This document shows, one piece after another, positions 43,897 through 53,010 of a stretch of DNA of 64,000 bases. Made by a program: the position numbers and the translations under genes. A model generated the notes under the pieces. It saw only the letters and a list, made by a program, of their open reading frames with translations. It was not told the origin of the DNA and did not search any database. Every line of letters starts with the position of its first letter. The stretch's first letter is position 1. This DNA is from Aphanomyces cochlioides (lineage: Eukaryota > Oomycota > Saprolegniomycetes > Saprolegniales > Verrucalvaceae), in assembly GCA_019828595.1 (NCBI GenBank), contig JAHQRK010000019.1, forward strand, positions 372,001 through 436,000, given 5' to 3'.

Positions 43897-46057
43897 ACTA
43901 ACGACGAAACATCTCTCAATTTTTATCTTTGTCCATCTTGTCGTCAGAAAACCACGTCGGCCCCATGTTGACGACACTTATACTTAGTAGTTGCGCTCGA
44001 TTGAAATCGTGAATAAAAAGCGGATATCGAGCGAAATCAATCGATTGATTTCGCTCAAAACGCTCGATTTTTGTAATTGGCTGAAAAGTCCCCAAGTAGA
44101 GGCTGGGGACAACTGGCATGTGATTGGTCAGAATACCGGATCCGGATAAACTACAGAGACTCTTAGCCAGCTCCTACGCAATGAACAACCTCTTAAGAAT
44201 ATGGAGTTTCAGGACAAGATTTTTGCAATCGACGGGGAGACGGCGCATGGGGGAGTGTGTGGGGAATTCACTAAAGTAACACAGGGCTCTCTAGCGTTGC
44301 TTCATGCTAACTAAAGCAATGTAAGTGTAACGATTGTTCTGCGATAGTGTCTAGGCCGACGAATCGCACCTCGTTGCACGTTGAACATCTAAAGACTTGC
44401 TCTTTGAACTACAAGCAACGGAATTGGCCTCCAATGAAAAGAGTAATGCATCTTTCAATAGGGACAAGTAGGAAACTTCAATTGTACAGAGCTCAATTAT
44501 AACATTTACAGTTAAGCAGTATCGATTTGATACCTCGAAGTACAACTGAATGTCGAATGCTAGCAAATTGGTATTTTTTTGTATTAAGGCGCCGATTTGA
44601 TGCAATTCGATGTAAATATATGCCTGCGTCTTCAATACTATTGAGATCCAAGTTCATCTCACAACCCTTTATTGAAGGCGTTAAAATTTAGCCCTCTTGA
44701 TGGTCAAAACGCCTACATTCAAGACGTGCCCTTCAATTTTCGATGAGAAAGCAATTATCATTGCTTGGAGGTGCGGGAATTCACGAAATTTAAAAAAAGC
44801 TCCTGAAATTTTATTAAAATTCTCCATAATAAAAAAGAAATTTTCAAAGTTTTTTGTAGAGGTTTCTTTCAAGTTTTTGTACTTTCCCAAGAAACTTGCA
44901 AAATGCTTTCAAAAAAACTACACTTCCCAAACGATTCAACGCTTGCTCTATGACAAAGTATTCAGGAGTACTTCATAAAGGAAGAACCAAAAAAACTTGA
45001 AGTTTTTTGGTATCTTGATTAGTTTTTTTGAAGCCAGATGAAGTTTTTTAAGTTTTTTTGAACTTTCCGAGCAAAAAAACTACATTCAAACTATTTGAAT
45101 CCTCGGTTTTATTGAATTTACTAGTAGACTATGCTTGTAGCTATATGTTTCGCCAAAAATTAATCGCAACCGACAGCATCGTCACTAGTTTTTTTGAGCG
45201 TGAAGTTGGACGTGAAAAAACTTTGCAAAAAAAGTTTCTTACACCGGCAATCGGGAAAATCTTAATAAAAATATGGACAAAATATTTTTAAAATCTTGAC
45301 ATACTTTTTTTTAATTTTGGCGAATTTTCCGTTTTGTTGAATTCCCGCATCTCCCTTCAGGAAACTGCACAAACAAATTGAAAATAAAATGAAAATACTA
45401 TACAACTCTAATACAAAATCGATGTAATATATCAATCGCAGGGTCATTTTTTCGAGCGATTGAAAGCGCTTGAAATCGCGCTCGATTGATATGATTTCAA
45501 ACCGAGCGCAACGATAACGACACTTGACAATGGTGAATTTCTACAAGTGTCCAACACCAAAATGTCAAAAATTGCATCGGAAATGGCGTCTTTTGTGCAA
45601 TTTTAAAAAGAATACTTTATTTAAACTTGATTAAAGTATGACTTAAATAAATATTCAAATTTATTGACAAAAATATGCCCGTAAGACTGTGTGATTGTAC
45701 ACGATTTGCCACATGTGAACCGTAGCTGGAGCGACGGTAATTTTTTCACCCACCAGTAGCATCCATGATGCGCCAGACTGTGTGAGATATGCGAGAGATG
45801 TATGCGCCTTGAAATGAGCAGCAAGGGATGTTCCATCACGTTCGAAATCATAATGGAAAACCTTTTAAAATTTATATCAGTGAGAGACAGAGTTTTCAAC
45901 TGAGATGAAACGCCGTTTCATCGTCGCTACATTCAAATTTCAAGATGGACGACTGATGTTGAAGCGGGAATAAACCTCTCAAAAATAATATTTTATCCAT
46001 GCGGAAATCGTAAAATTGGGTCAAGATTTGATGTCGCATTCTTAAAGCTGCACAGTC
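43897..46057. other. AT-rich island with palindromes, no supported gene
   Basis: About 44.3-45.9 kb is strongly AT-rich, with many AGTTTTTT/AAAAAACT words and only lysine/phenylalanine-rich ORFs of 60-95 codons. GTTGCGCTCGATTGAAATCG at 43990-44009 is mirrored by an inverted near-copy ending at 45512. A perfect 28-bp palindrome (half-site GAGCGAAATCAATC) lies at 44029-44056. ACCGGATCCGGATAAAC with an ATTGGTCA box lies at about 44123-44151. A second - strand ORF (45896-46387) overlaps the ARF gene and is a shadow. Confidence 0.5.
43990..45512. mobile_element. Possible non-autonomous element with short terminal inverted repeats
   Basis: The ends share GTTGCGCTCG[A/G]TT.GAAATC in inverted orientation, followed inside by more GAGCG/CGCTC palindromes. 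The interior is AT-rich and non-coding. I found no clear target-site duplication, so the call is tentative. Confidence 0.35.
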
Positions 46058-46600
46058 ATGGGCAACTTCTTCAGCGCGATGAAGTCGGTACTCGACAGCC
46101 TTGCAAACAAGCAGCGACGAATCATCATGCTTGGTCTGGATGCCGCTGGAAAGACCACTATCTTGTATAAACTGAAGCTCAATGAAACGGTGCATACGCT
46201 GCCCACGATCGGCTACAATGTCGAGACGTTCAAGTACAAGAACATTCAATTCACTGCCTGGGATATGGGAGGCCAGGACAAATTGCGACCGCTCTGGCGG
46301 CACTACCATGAGCATGCTGATGCCGTGATATTCGTCGTCGACTCGACGGACGTCCAACGAATTCATGAAGCAGCTGAAGAACTCCACCGAATGCTCTCGG
46401 AAGACGACCTGCGTGACACGAAGCTTCTGCTCTATGTGAACAAGATGGACTTGCCAAACGCTATGTCGCCTCTAGAGCTCGTCGAGAAGATGAACTTGAC
46501 CAACCTCACACAGGTGCAATGGTTCATTCAAGCATGTAGTGCAGTCAACAACGCCGGATTGTTTGAAGGCATGGAATGGCTTCGCCAAGTCTTGGCATAG
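46058..46600 (+). CDS. ARF-family small GTPase
   Basis: This is an intronless 180-residue ORF from ATG 46058, the normal ARF length. Gly2 ([14 protein letters not shown]) is positioned for N-myristoylation. G1 is GLDAAGKT, the switch 1 Thr lies in PTIGYNVE, G3 is [16 protein letters not shown] (canonical WDVGGQ), G4 is NKMDLPNA (canonical NKQD), and G5 is CSAV instead of the usual CAT. Several positions differ from ARF1, so this is probably a divergent ARF/ARL acting in Golgi or endosomal coat recruitment. It converges on the FTO-like gene with 42 bp between the stops. Confidence 0.92.
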   Translation: MGNFFSAMKSVLDSLANKQRRIIMLGLDAAGKTTILYKLKLNETVHTLPTIGYNVETFKYKNIQFTAWDMGGQDKLRPLWRHYHEHADAVIFVVDSTDVQRIHEAAEELHRMLSEDDLRDTKLLLYVNKMDLPNAMSPLELVEKMNLTNLTQVQWFIQACSAVNNAGLFEGMEWLRQVLA

Positions 46601-46642
46601 TGCCAGTCTATGTTGGGTGGTAATTTATTCGATACGTTCTCT

Positions 46643-48265
46643 TCACTTCTTTTGTTGTTTCTTATGGTTGGCTTTCCACTGCATCTTCTTCTCCTTCTCG
46701 AGCTCTTCCTTGTGTGCATTCAGCTTGGCAATGACATCTGTTAGGTCCTTTGGCAGAATGCCAGACTTCCACGTGGGTCGTTCTGTCGGCTGGAAGTCGG
46801 CGTGGATGCGCTTGAACACCTTATCCCTCATGCGATGAACAAATTGATCTCGCCCGGCCTGACGAGCCCGCAAACCTTCTAAAACAGCTTTGAGGACCTT
46901 GAGATGCTCGATGTCTTGTGTTTTGAGTAGTGCATCCACCAAAGTCTTGGTGCGTTCCTCAAGCACGAGCCAATTTGCTTCGAGTTTCCGCATTGGGCCT
47001 TGCCAGTCGGTGTGCAGCTCATCATGCTTGACGCCTTGGATCCAGTATTGCCGTATCCAGTCCATTTCAACCACCGTCAGAGTCTGTATCATAAATCAGC
47101 AACATTATCATGAAGATGAACCTACCGCTTGTTCCTCTCGAACAGCATCAACTTCTCCCTCACGGAAGGGGGAGTTTCCATTCGCACTACTCTTTAAAGC
47201 TCGAGCAACGCGGCCTTGTATGTACTGCAGTGTGTCTTCGTCCGTGACAGCTACTCGATGGGTGCTGCTCACGCGCACAGCAGTGCCAGCTAGCACCATG
47301 TGCTGGTGGAAATGGTTGAAGTCGCCATTAAGGTAGTAGACGTCTCCATCATCGGTCGGTAGCACAAGTGGCGGCGTCGTGGCAGCTCCAGGCACTTCAG
47401 GCGAAAGACGCATGGCGATACGCCAGTCACAGGGAGCTTTCTTCTTCTTGTTGCCCAAGAGCGAGTGGTAGACTCCAATTGAAGAGTAGTCTTGAAGAGA
47501 CGAGTCGGCGTGCCAACTCACGCTGACTTTGCCCATGTCATACGTTGGATCGGCCTTGAGCCCGAGCATCGGATTATCAGGCTCCATGTAGTTGATCAGT
47601 GTCAAATTGTAGTCGCATAGTGGCGGCGTTGGTTTCATCGATCGCTTGGTACGCTCGATCATGCGTTGATTGAGCTGGTAGAGGCTCTTAAAGACTGGAG
47701 CACAGTGGGGCTTGTCCCAAGCGTGAGCAAATATGCGAAGACCGAGGTATTTGTACGTGATGCCTGTCACAAGTCAGCCAAGATGTGATCGAACTAAGAT
47801 CTTACCGTAGTCTCCAACTAGTGTTCGGCGAACAAACGTCCGCGAGAGGTGCTTTCCTCCAGCCATGACCACATCGTACTGAAAGTACTCATTGTCTCGG
47901 AGCTTTTCAAAGGCAGAGCGCATTCCGTCGTGGAAATCTCGAGGTAGAGTTGTTCCGGGTTCATGGACAAAGCCAACGTACGAGCGCTTCAGGATCTCGT
48001 TAAACTGAGGATGCGAAGGCGTGAGAAACTTTTCAGGTCTAGAGTATGGTGATGGCACTGGCAATGCCTTGGTTGTCGTGTCTTGCTTTTTTGTCGCCGG
48101 GGCAGTTGGATGCTCCGGAGCAGGCCGTTTTAAGTTCTTTGGAGCTGGCTTGGCAGGAACCGATGGTGCAGTTGATGCAGGCTTGGATGCTGATGCTTCC
48201 TTCTTCTTCTGGGCCTTAAGTTTCTTCTTGAGCCGCTCGAGCTTCTTGCGCTCTTTGGCATCCAT
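46643..48265 (-). CDS. FTO: FTO-like Fe(II)/2-oxoglutarate dioxygenase
   Basis: ATG 48265 (MDAKERKKLERLKKKLKAQK) gives a Lys-rich, nuclear-type leader and an Ala/Pro linker. Two short introns (47771-47813 and 47093-47135 or so) join three exons. The double-stranded beta-helix has VSWHADSSLQDYSSIGVY (iron ligands at about His238 and Asp240), then the third ligand and cosubstrate residues in HQHMVLAGTAVRVSSTHRV (about His308, Arg317, Arg323). These correspond to human FTO H231/D233, H307, R316 and R322. A helical C-terminal domain follows (VVEMDWIRQYWIQGVKHDEL), also as in FTO, and distinguishes it from ALKBH proteins. FTO removes methyl from m6A/m6Am in RNA. Activity on RNA here is inference from the family. 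Confidence 0.9.
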
Positions 48266-48365
48266 GATGTTTTTGTTGGACAGGAACTTGATGCGCGTTT
48301 TTTTAGCAACTCGTAAAAATTCCAATAAATTTCCAATATTTTTGCTATTTTTTGCAATTATTTCA

Positions 48366-49646
48366 TTATTTTTTCTCTGCTTCTTTTGGATCGGCAATGA
48401 CAATTTCCGTGTTGAAGTTGACCGGCGTCGGCGCGGGAGGAAACATGTCCTTGTGCGTCGCTGGCGGCGTCGTTGGGACTGCGTGAGGTACCCAGGCATT
48501 TCTTCGTCGAATATACAAGCCAACGAGAGCTACGACAGCAGCGACAGCAACGCACCCGACAACCACAAAGGCCGTCGTGAACATTCGGTTCACAGCTTCA
48601 TCTTTCTTGGCTTGGACAGAGTCACTCACACGAACTGAAGCATCTACTGCAGCAGGCGCCAAAGTAGTCTTTGCACTCGTTGTCGGGGCTGACGTCGTAG
48701 TCGATGCTAGGGACGTGGTTGGAGCGGCTGAGGTTGGTCGCACAGTCGCGAGAGTAGTTGTGGGTGCGGTTGTTGACGTTGATGGCACAGGCGGCGCAGT
48801 CACTGTAGGCGCATGCGTATCATTCGTAGAGTTCGCCACTGTGGGGGCTTTTGTTGGAGCAATTATGGGGCTGGTAGATGTGGTAGGAGCAGCCGTCGTG
48901 GGGGCAGACGTGGTCGTGTTGGGAGATTTTGGAGCTTCAGTCGTTTTGGGCGCCACAGTGGTTGGAGAACTAGTAGACTTCGGAGCAGCAGTTGTGTTTG
49001 GCCCAGCAGTAGTTGGCGCAGCAGTAGTTGGGGCAGTTGTCGTATTAGGGGCTGCAGTGGTGTTTGGAGCAGCAGTCGTGGGAGCCACCGTCGTAGGAGC
49101 TGCCGTCGTAGGAGCTACTGTGGTGGTTGGAGCAGCGTTGGTTGGTGCTGCAGTCGTGGTGTTTGGCGCCGCTGTGGTTGGTGCAGACGTTTTAGGAGCA
49201 ACTGTAGTGTTTGGGGCTGCTGTGGTAGGAGCCGCAATGGTCGGAGCAATTGTAGGGGCTGCAGTCGTAGGAGCTGCCTTAGTGTTTGGTGCTGCTGAGG
49301 TAGGAGCCGCAGTCGTCGTAGCGACTGTGGTGCTTGGAGCAGCAGAGGTAGGAGCTACAGTTGTGGAAGCAGCAGTCGTAGTAGGAGCTGCGGTCGTGTT
49401 CGCGGCGGGCTTCGTGTGGGATGGGAGGTCTGTGGAGGGTGGAGCTGTCGTGTTCGTTGGGCTGGGTGACTTCGTTGTGGGTGCCAGTGTCGTGGCATTC
49501 GTCGTATTTGGCGGAGCCGTCGTATCTTTCCTAAGCACTGCGAAGGGGATGTCTGCAGTTGAGTTTCCACCATCCAAGGCAGTGGCTGATTCCGCCTGGA
49601 CGGACACACTCGCGAGCGCCAAGACAACGATGGCCAGCACTCGCAT
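48366..49646 (-). CDS. Mucin-like type I membrane protein, Thr/Ala/Pro-rich
   Basis: The start at ATG 49646 gives a clean signal peptide (MRVLAIVVLALASVSVQA). About 310 residues of TTAAP/TTVAP-type tandem repeats with many N-sequons follow. One membrane helix comes next (TAFVVVGCVAVAAVVALVGL) with stop-transfer RRR, and then a short tail of about 50 residues (PPATHKDMFPPAPTPVNFNT). Length is 426 aa. The longer ORF to 49844 starts in non-signal sequence and is rejected. The opposite strand gives a long Val/Gly/Ala ORF, which is a repeat shadow. The likely location is the plasma membrane or cell wall interface. The repeats are nearly perfect in the middle and may vary in copy number between strains. 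Confidence 0.85.
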   Translation of the reverse strand: MRVLAIVVLALASVSVQAESATALDGGNSTADIPFAVLRKDTTAPPNTTNATTLAPTTKSPSPTNTTAPPSTDLPSHTKPAANTTAAPTTTAASTTVAPTSAAPSTTVATTTAAPTSAAPNTKAAPTTAAPTIAPTIAAPTTAAPNTTVAPKTSAPTTAAPNTTTAAPTNAAPTTTVAPTTAAPTTVAPTTAAPNTTAAPNTTTAPTTAAPTTAGPNTTAAPKSTSSPTTVAPKTTEAPKSPNTTTSAPTTAAPTTSTSPIIAPTKAPTVANSTNDTHAPTVTAPPVPSTSTTAPTTTLATVRPTSAAPTTSLASTTTSAPTTSAKTTLAPAAVDASVRVSDSVQAKKDEAVNRMFTTAFVVVGCVAVAAVVALVGLYIRRRNAWVPHAVPTTPPATHKDMFPPAPTPVNFNTEIVIADPKEAEKK

Positions 49647-50838
49647 ATCAGCAACGTTGACTACGAATAATGAATGTGCGTTGTGGAGCTGGCTGTTCCC
49701 ATCTGATCGAAGTTTGCGATGCAATGATGTCCCAGCTTCGGATAACCGAACCTCCACCATCCATTGCGTTTGTCCAGCAGAAAAACCGTGGAATTCCACA
49801 AGCCACGTAGCGACAGAACAGTACACGACTCCACCGTTCGACACCCGCTAGAGGCCATCAGAATCGCTACGTCTAGCGCTTTAGATCCTGGATGGGATTG
49901 GCGGCTTCTATAACATCCCATGGAAAAAATCGACAGGTCGAATATCGAACCACTTAGTCACCCATGCCAATCACAAAAACTTGAACTGAGTTTCTAGCAT
50001 TCAAACTTCGACTAAGTATTGTGCTTTCGATTAAATCGAAATCGTAAATCGATTCATGTGTGTTTTGAGCGTGTGTTTCGGTGTATTTTCCCTGATTTTA
50101 GTATGTACTAATCAAAATTAGTAACCTGTAGTATCTACTCGAGATCATCGATTCTTCCGTCTATTTGAATTCTCGATGAAACGCAAACTTGACTTCGTCC
50201 AGGAATGGCGGGTTACCGTCAGTGTAGTGTGTGAGCCATGGCTTTTGACCTTCGGTATGGTGGATTCGCCCGTGGTGGCCTTGGGCTCGCAACGCCTCGC
50301 CTTCGTATTGCGATGTTCGATAGACCCTGGTGAAAGAGGTCGGCAAGTCGCAGCTTGGAGACATTCTTATTATAATTCATATAAAGTGCATGAAGCGCGA
50401 TGGAGAGAGCTGCATGATTGAGCTCGACGACATCAGTGATCATGATCGTTTGCATGTGCGAATGGTAGAATCTTGTCAACATTTACCGGATTTTCCGGAT
50501 AAAATGAAAACAAATCGATTTCGTGTGTGTTTCGAATCGATCTCAAATTCGAATTTTGGCTCGAAAACACAATACCTTGATATACTGAGTATAACATATA
50601 AATTTTGTATAGAATTAACATACTAAGATTTGGTTGACTTTGCATAGTTTTTTTAAATATTGTAAACTGACATTTTGTAAAGTCTGGATCCATGTAGTTT
50701 AATAAAATATATGGCGTTCAGTATGTTACGTACTTCACAGCTCGTTAAAGTACGCTTTTGCGACGTATTGTAAAGACCGATGAACCATGTGAGAGGTGTT
50801 TAGATCGAATCATGCGATGAGCAGACACTTGTCCTGAG
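49647..50838. other. Intergenic with a possible 560-bp inverted-repeat element
   Basis: No gene was found. 50016-50575 has inverted ends (see the separate entry), with a GATTC/ATCGATT-rich subterminal region. TTACCGGATTTTCCGGATAA lies at 50483-50502. Otherwise the region is AT-rich and gives only short ORFs. Confidence 0.45.
50016..50575. mobile_element. MITE-like sequence, inverted ends GTATTGTG(C/T)TTTCGA
   Basis: The left end GTATTGTGCTTTCGATTAAA (50016) and the reverse complement of the right end, GTATTGTGTTTTCGAGCC (to 50575), agree at most positions. A second shared block, ATCGATTC, lies inside each. The flanks do not show an obvious target duplication. Length of 560 bp without coding sequence fits a miniature element. 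Confidence 0.4.
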
Positions 50839-51995
50839 TCATCGCACGGACTTTCTCCTGTGCTCGAGCCTCTCGCGAAGGCCTTGACTTGAGCTCCCCG
50901 TCGAGGGTGTCTTGTAGAGAGCCCTGCCAGAGAGAGCCATCTTGGTATCTGCGATCAACTTGATCGCGACGGTTTTGCTGCTCACGCTTGATGTCACGAG
51001 CTTGTCGAATGCATCGATGCCGCCGACCAAGTGACTTGTGATCGTACAGCCTCTCAGCGCATCCTCCCTCGTTTTCACATCTTTGCCGCTGCGAAACTTG
51101 ACCAATTGCTGCACAAGTTTGCCACCACTCTGTGCACAATTGTGGTCAGGACGGTCGAGTGGTGAGATCGGTTACCTCGGCGTCGTCAAGCGTCATGCTC
51201 CGTCTTTGCATTTCTTGCAGACAAAGTACCTATAAACAATCTCGTCAAGGCTTCTCAACCTCTGGCGTACCGTGGTGTTGCAGCCAGCAGCTCCGACTTT
51301 TCCACTTTTGCTATTCGCCACAGAGGCGCATGCAAGAAGAATTGACGTGGATGGAGCACAAGATGCCATCTTAGCCAGGGCATAGTCGGCAGCATCGCGA
51401 AGGAATTTCTTCTCACAAGCGGCACGTTTGAGCAGAGCATCCACAACGAGTCGGCAGTCGACTTGAGAAGCTACGTCGGGAGCATACTCGAAGGTCTCGG
51501 CTAATGCCAACAGCGCGTTCTTGCTCATCGCCGAGCGGAGGTTTAAGCTGGCAGCCTGAATAGCATCGACGACCTCTGGGAAGTACTCGGAGGCTGCATT
51601 TGCGTGGTGAACAAGTCCACGTCGAAAACATTCGATCGCCTAGGGATCATTGACACTCTGCCCGGTAGATGATCGTACGTTGTACTGGACAAGCCAGTCA
51701 GAGCTGTGGATATCGCGGCTCATGCTGTAGAGTTCATCGTCGACATCGGTCTCGAGTGGAAGCAGCTCGGCTGTCGAGAGAACAACGATGGCTTTGTCGT
51801 CATTCAAGTCGCCTGGCCACAATTGTCATTCTGTCTGTTGATCCAAATCATTGACGAACCGTCGCCAACGTCGCTTCCCGTTGACTCTGTGCATGTATCA
51901 TCGCTGTCGACAGGCTCAAGTCGTCGATCGAGAGGACCCTTGAGGCTGTCGTCACTGGATGGCAGCGCTTTCAAAGGTCGCTCGCAGCAGCGCAT
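50839..51995 (-). CDS. TOG/CLASP-type HEAT-repeat protein (possible frameshift)
   Basis: ATG 51995 (MRCCERPLKALPSSDDSLKG) starts an acidic, Ser-rich leader. Near 51815 the frame must shift by one base to continue as LNDDKAIVVLSTAELLPLET; no intron bridges it, so this is either an error or a disrupting indel. Downstream, spliced exons give a TOG-like helical array: SRDIHSSDWLVQYN / AIECFRRGLVHHANAASEYF, PEVVDAIQAASLNLRSAMSK, NALLALAETFEYAP and LLKRAACEKKFLRDAADYAL. The tail (TKMALSGRALYKTPSTGSSS) is basic and contains helices up to the stop at 50839. TOG domains bind tubulin; CLASP and TOGARAM families act on microtubule dynamics or axonemes. Which family this belongs to is uncertain. Confidence 0.65.
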
Positions 51996-52204
51996 GATGG
52001 AGTTGCCTAAATGTTGGGTTTGATAAACCAACTTGATAAAAATAGATCTGCCGCGATGGACCTTCGATTGGAGGAACAGAACGTCTCAACGTCCAATCCA
52101 AAGCATGCCGACCTACGTACTGCCATGATGGAAGACATGCTTTGGCTCTGAGGAGTCAAGATGGAAGAGCATCGGTGGAATATGAACGGGTGACTGGTTG
52201 TATA

Positions 52205-52839
52205 TTACTTTCGTTCCTTCTCGTCGACGTTCTCGATAGGCTTCATGGTCTTCAATCGTTCGAGCCACGAGAGCGCACCGAGGTTGCCAACTTTGTTATC
52301 CGAGGTTTCCTTGCGCTTGGTCACGAATGCAGCTTCGGCCAATTGATCTTCAACCGACTCGGCACTGATCCAAGTCTTGCTCTGTTCCTTCAATTGCTCC
52401 AACACAACAAGACGCTTCGATTCGATTTCGGCAGCCTTTTGCTCACGCACGATCTTCTTTTCTTCAAAGCGCTTGGCGACGAATTCTGCATGTGCAGCCT
52501 TTTCTGCTTCCACTTCCTTTGCACGTTCGGCTTGCATTTGTCGCTTGATTTCCAAACGAGCGGCCTTGGCCTTCAACACACGCTCACGTTCCGCACTAGA
52601 TGCAAACCTTAGAGAGATCCTAACTGCATGCCTACGCTTGATCACGAGCCAATTTCTCACGACGGGCAGCTTCCTGTTTCATGTACACTTTGCGCAACTC
52701 GGACACTTCGGCCAAGTACGCGCGGCGGGCCTGCACAAACGAGTAGGCAGGCTCCGTGCTGAACTACATACAAGCATGAGCACGCTATTCCTCCAGGCAT
52801 TCACACCTGACGGACAATCGATCGGGGCACGCGCTGCAT
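52205..52839 (-). CDS. Probable mitochondrial ribosomal protein (MRPS26-like)
   Basis: ATG 52839 (MQRVPRSIVRQ) gives a short Arg-rich leader. Introns of 44 nt and about 40 nt join FSTEPAYSFVQARRAYLAEV, then SELRKVYMKQEAARREKLAR, then a long charged helix (RVLKAKAARLEIKRQMQAER). The protein ends with SKTWISAESVEDQLAEAAFV and VDEKERK. The layout (basic leader, long Arg/Lys/Glu helix, WI...EN-like motif followed by an acidic helix) is that of mitoribosomal small-subunit protein S26; similarity is moderate. The promoter has a CCAATCAG box at 52885 and TTATCCGGATAAA at 52908-52920, 45-80 bp upstream of the start. Confidence 0.6.
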
Positions 52840-53010
52840 GTCGAGTCGGCAACTTTACTGGTCACGGAAGTGGGAAATCCAACAACCAATCAGAGAAAGG
52901 ATTACTATTATCCGGATAAACCGAATAAACCTGTAATAATGCATACGTAAACATAATGTTTTGCCACGTCAAGTAAATAAATTGATACAGTATTTATTTC
53001 AGTGCGATTA
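52840..53010. promoter_or_regulatory. MRPS26-like promoter: CCAAT plus TTATCCGGATAA
   Basis: For the leftward gene, CCAATCAG (52885-52892) lies about 50 bp and TTATCCGGATAAA (52908-52920) about 70-80 bp upstream of the start at 52839. The TCCGGA site is a near-perfect 12-bp palindrome. The remainder is the 3' flank of the cotransporter gene. Confidence 0.6.

Noticed and set aside
45896..46387. 163-codon - strand ORF overlapping the ARF gene
   Set aside because: It is antisense to a highly conserved GTPase and its sequence shows no domain.
48783..49400. CRISPR-like regular repeats
   Set aside because: The periodicity comes from codon repeats of Thr/Ala/Pro inside a coding region; there are no unique spacers and the genome is eukaryotic.
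48577..49851. 424-codon + strand ORF rich in Val, Gly and Ala
   Set aside because: It is the antisense of the Thr/Ala/Pro repeats in the mucin-like gene on the - strand, which has a signal peptide, membrane helix and tail; the + strand ORF has none of these.
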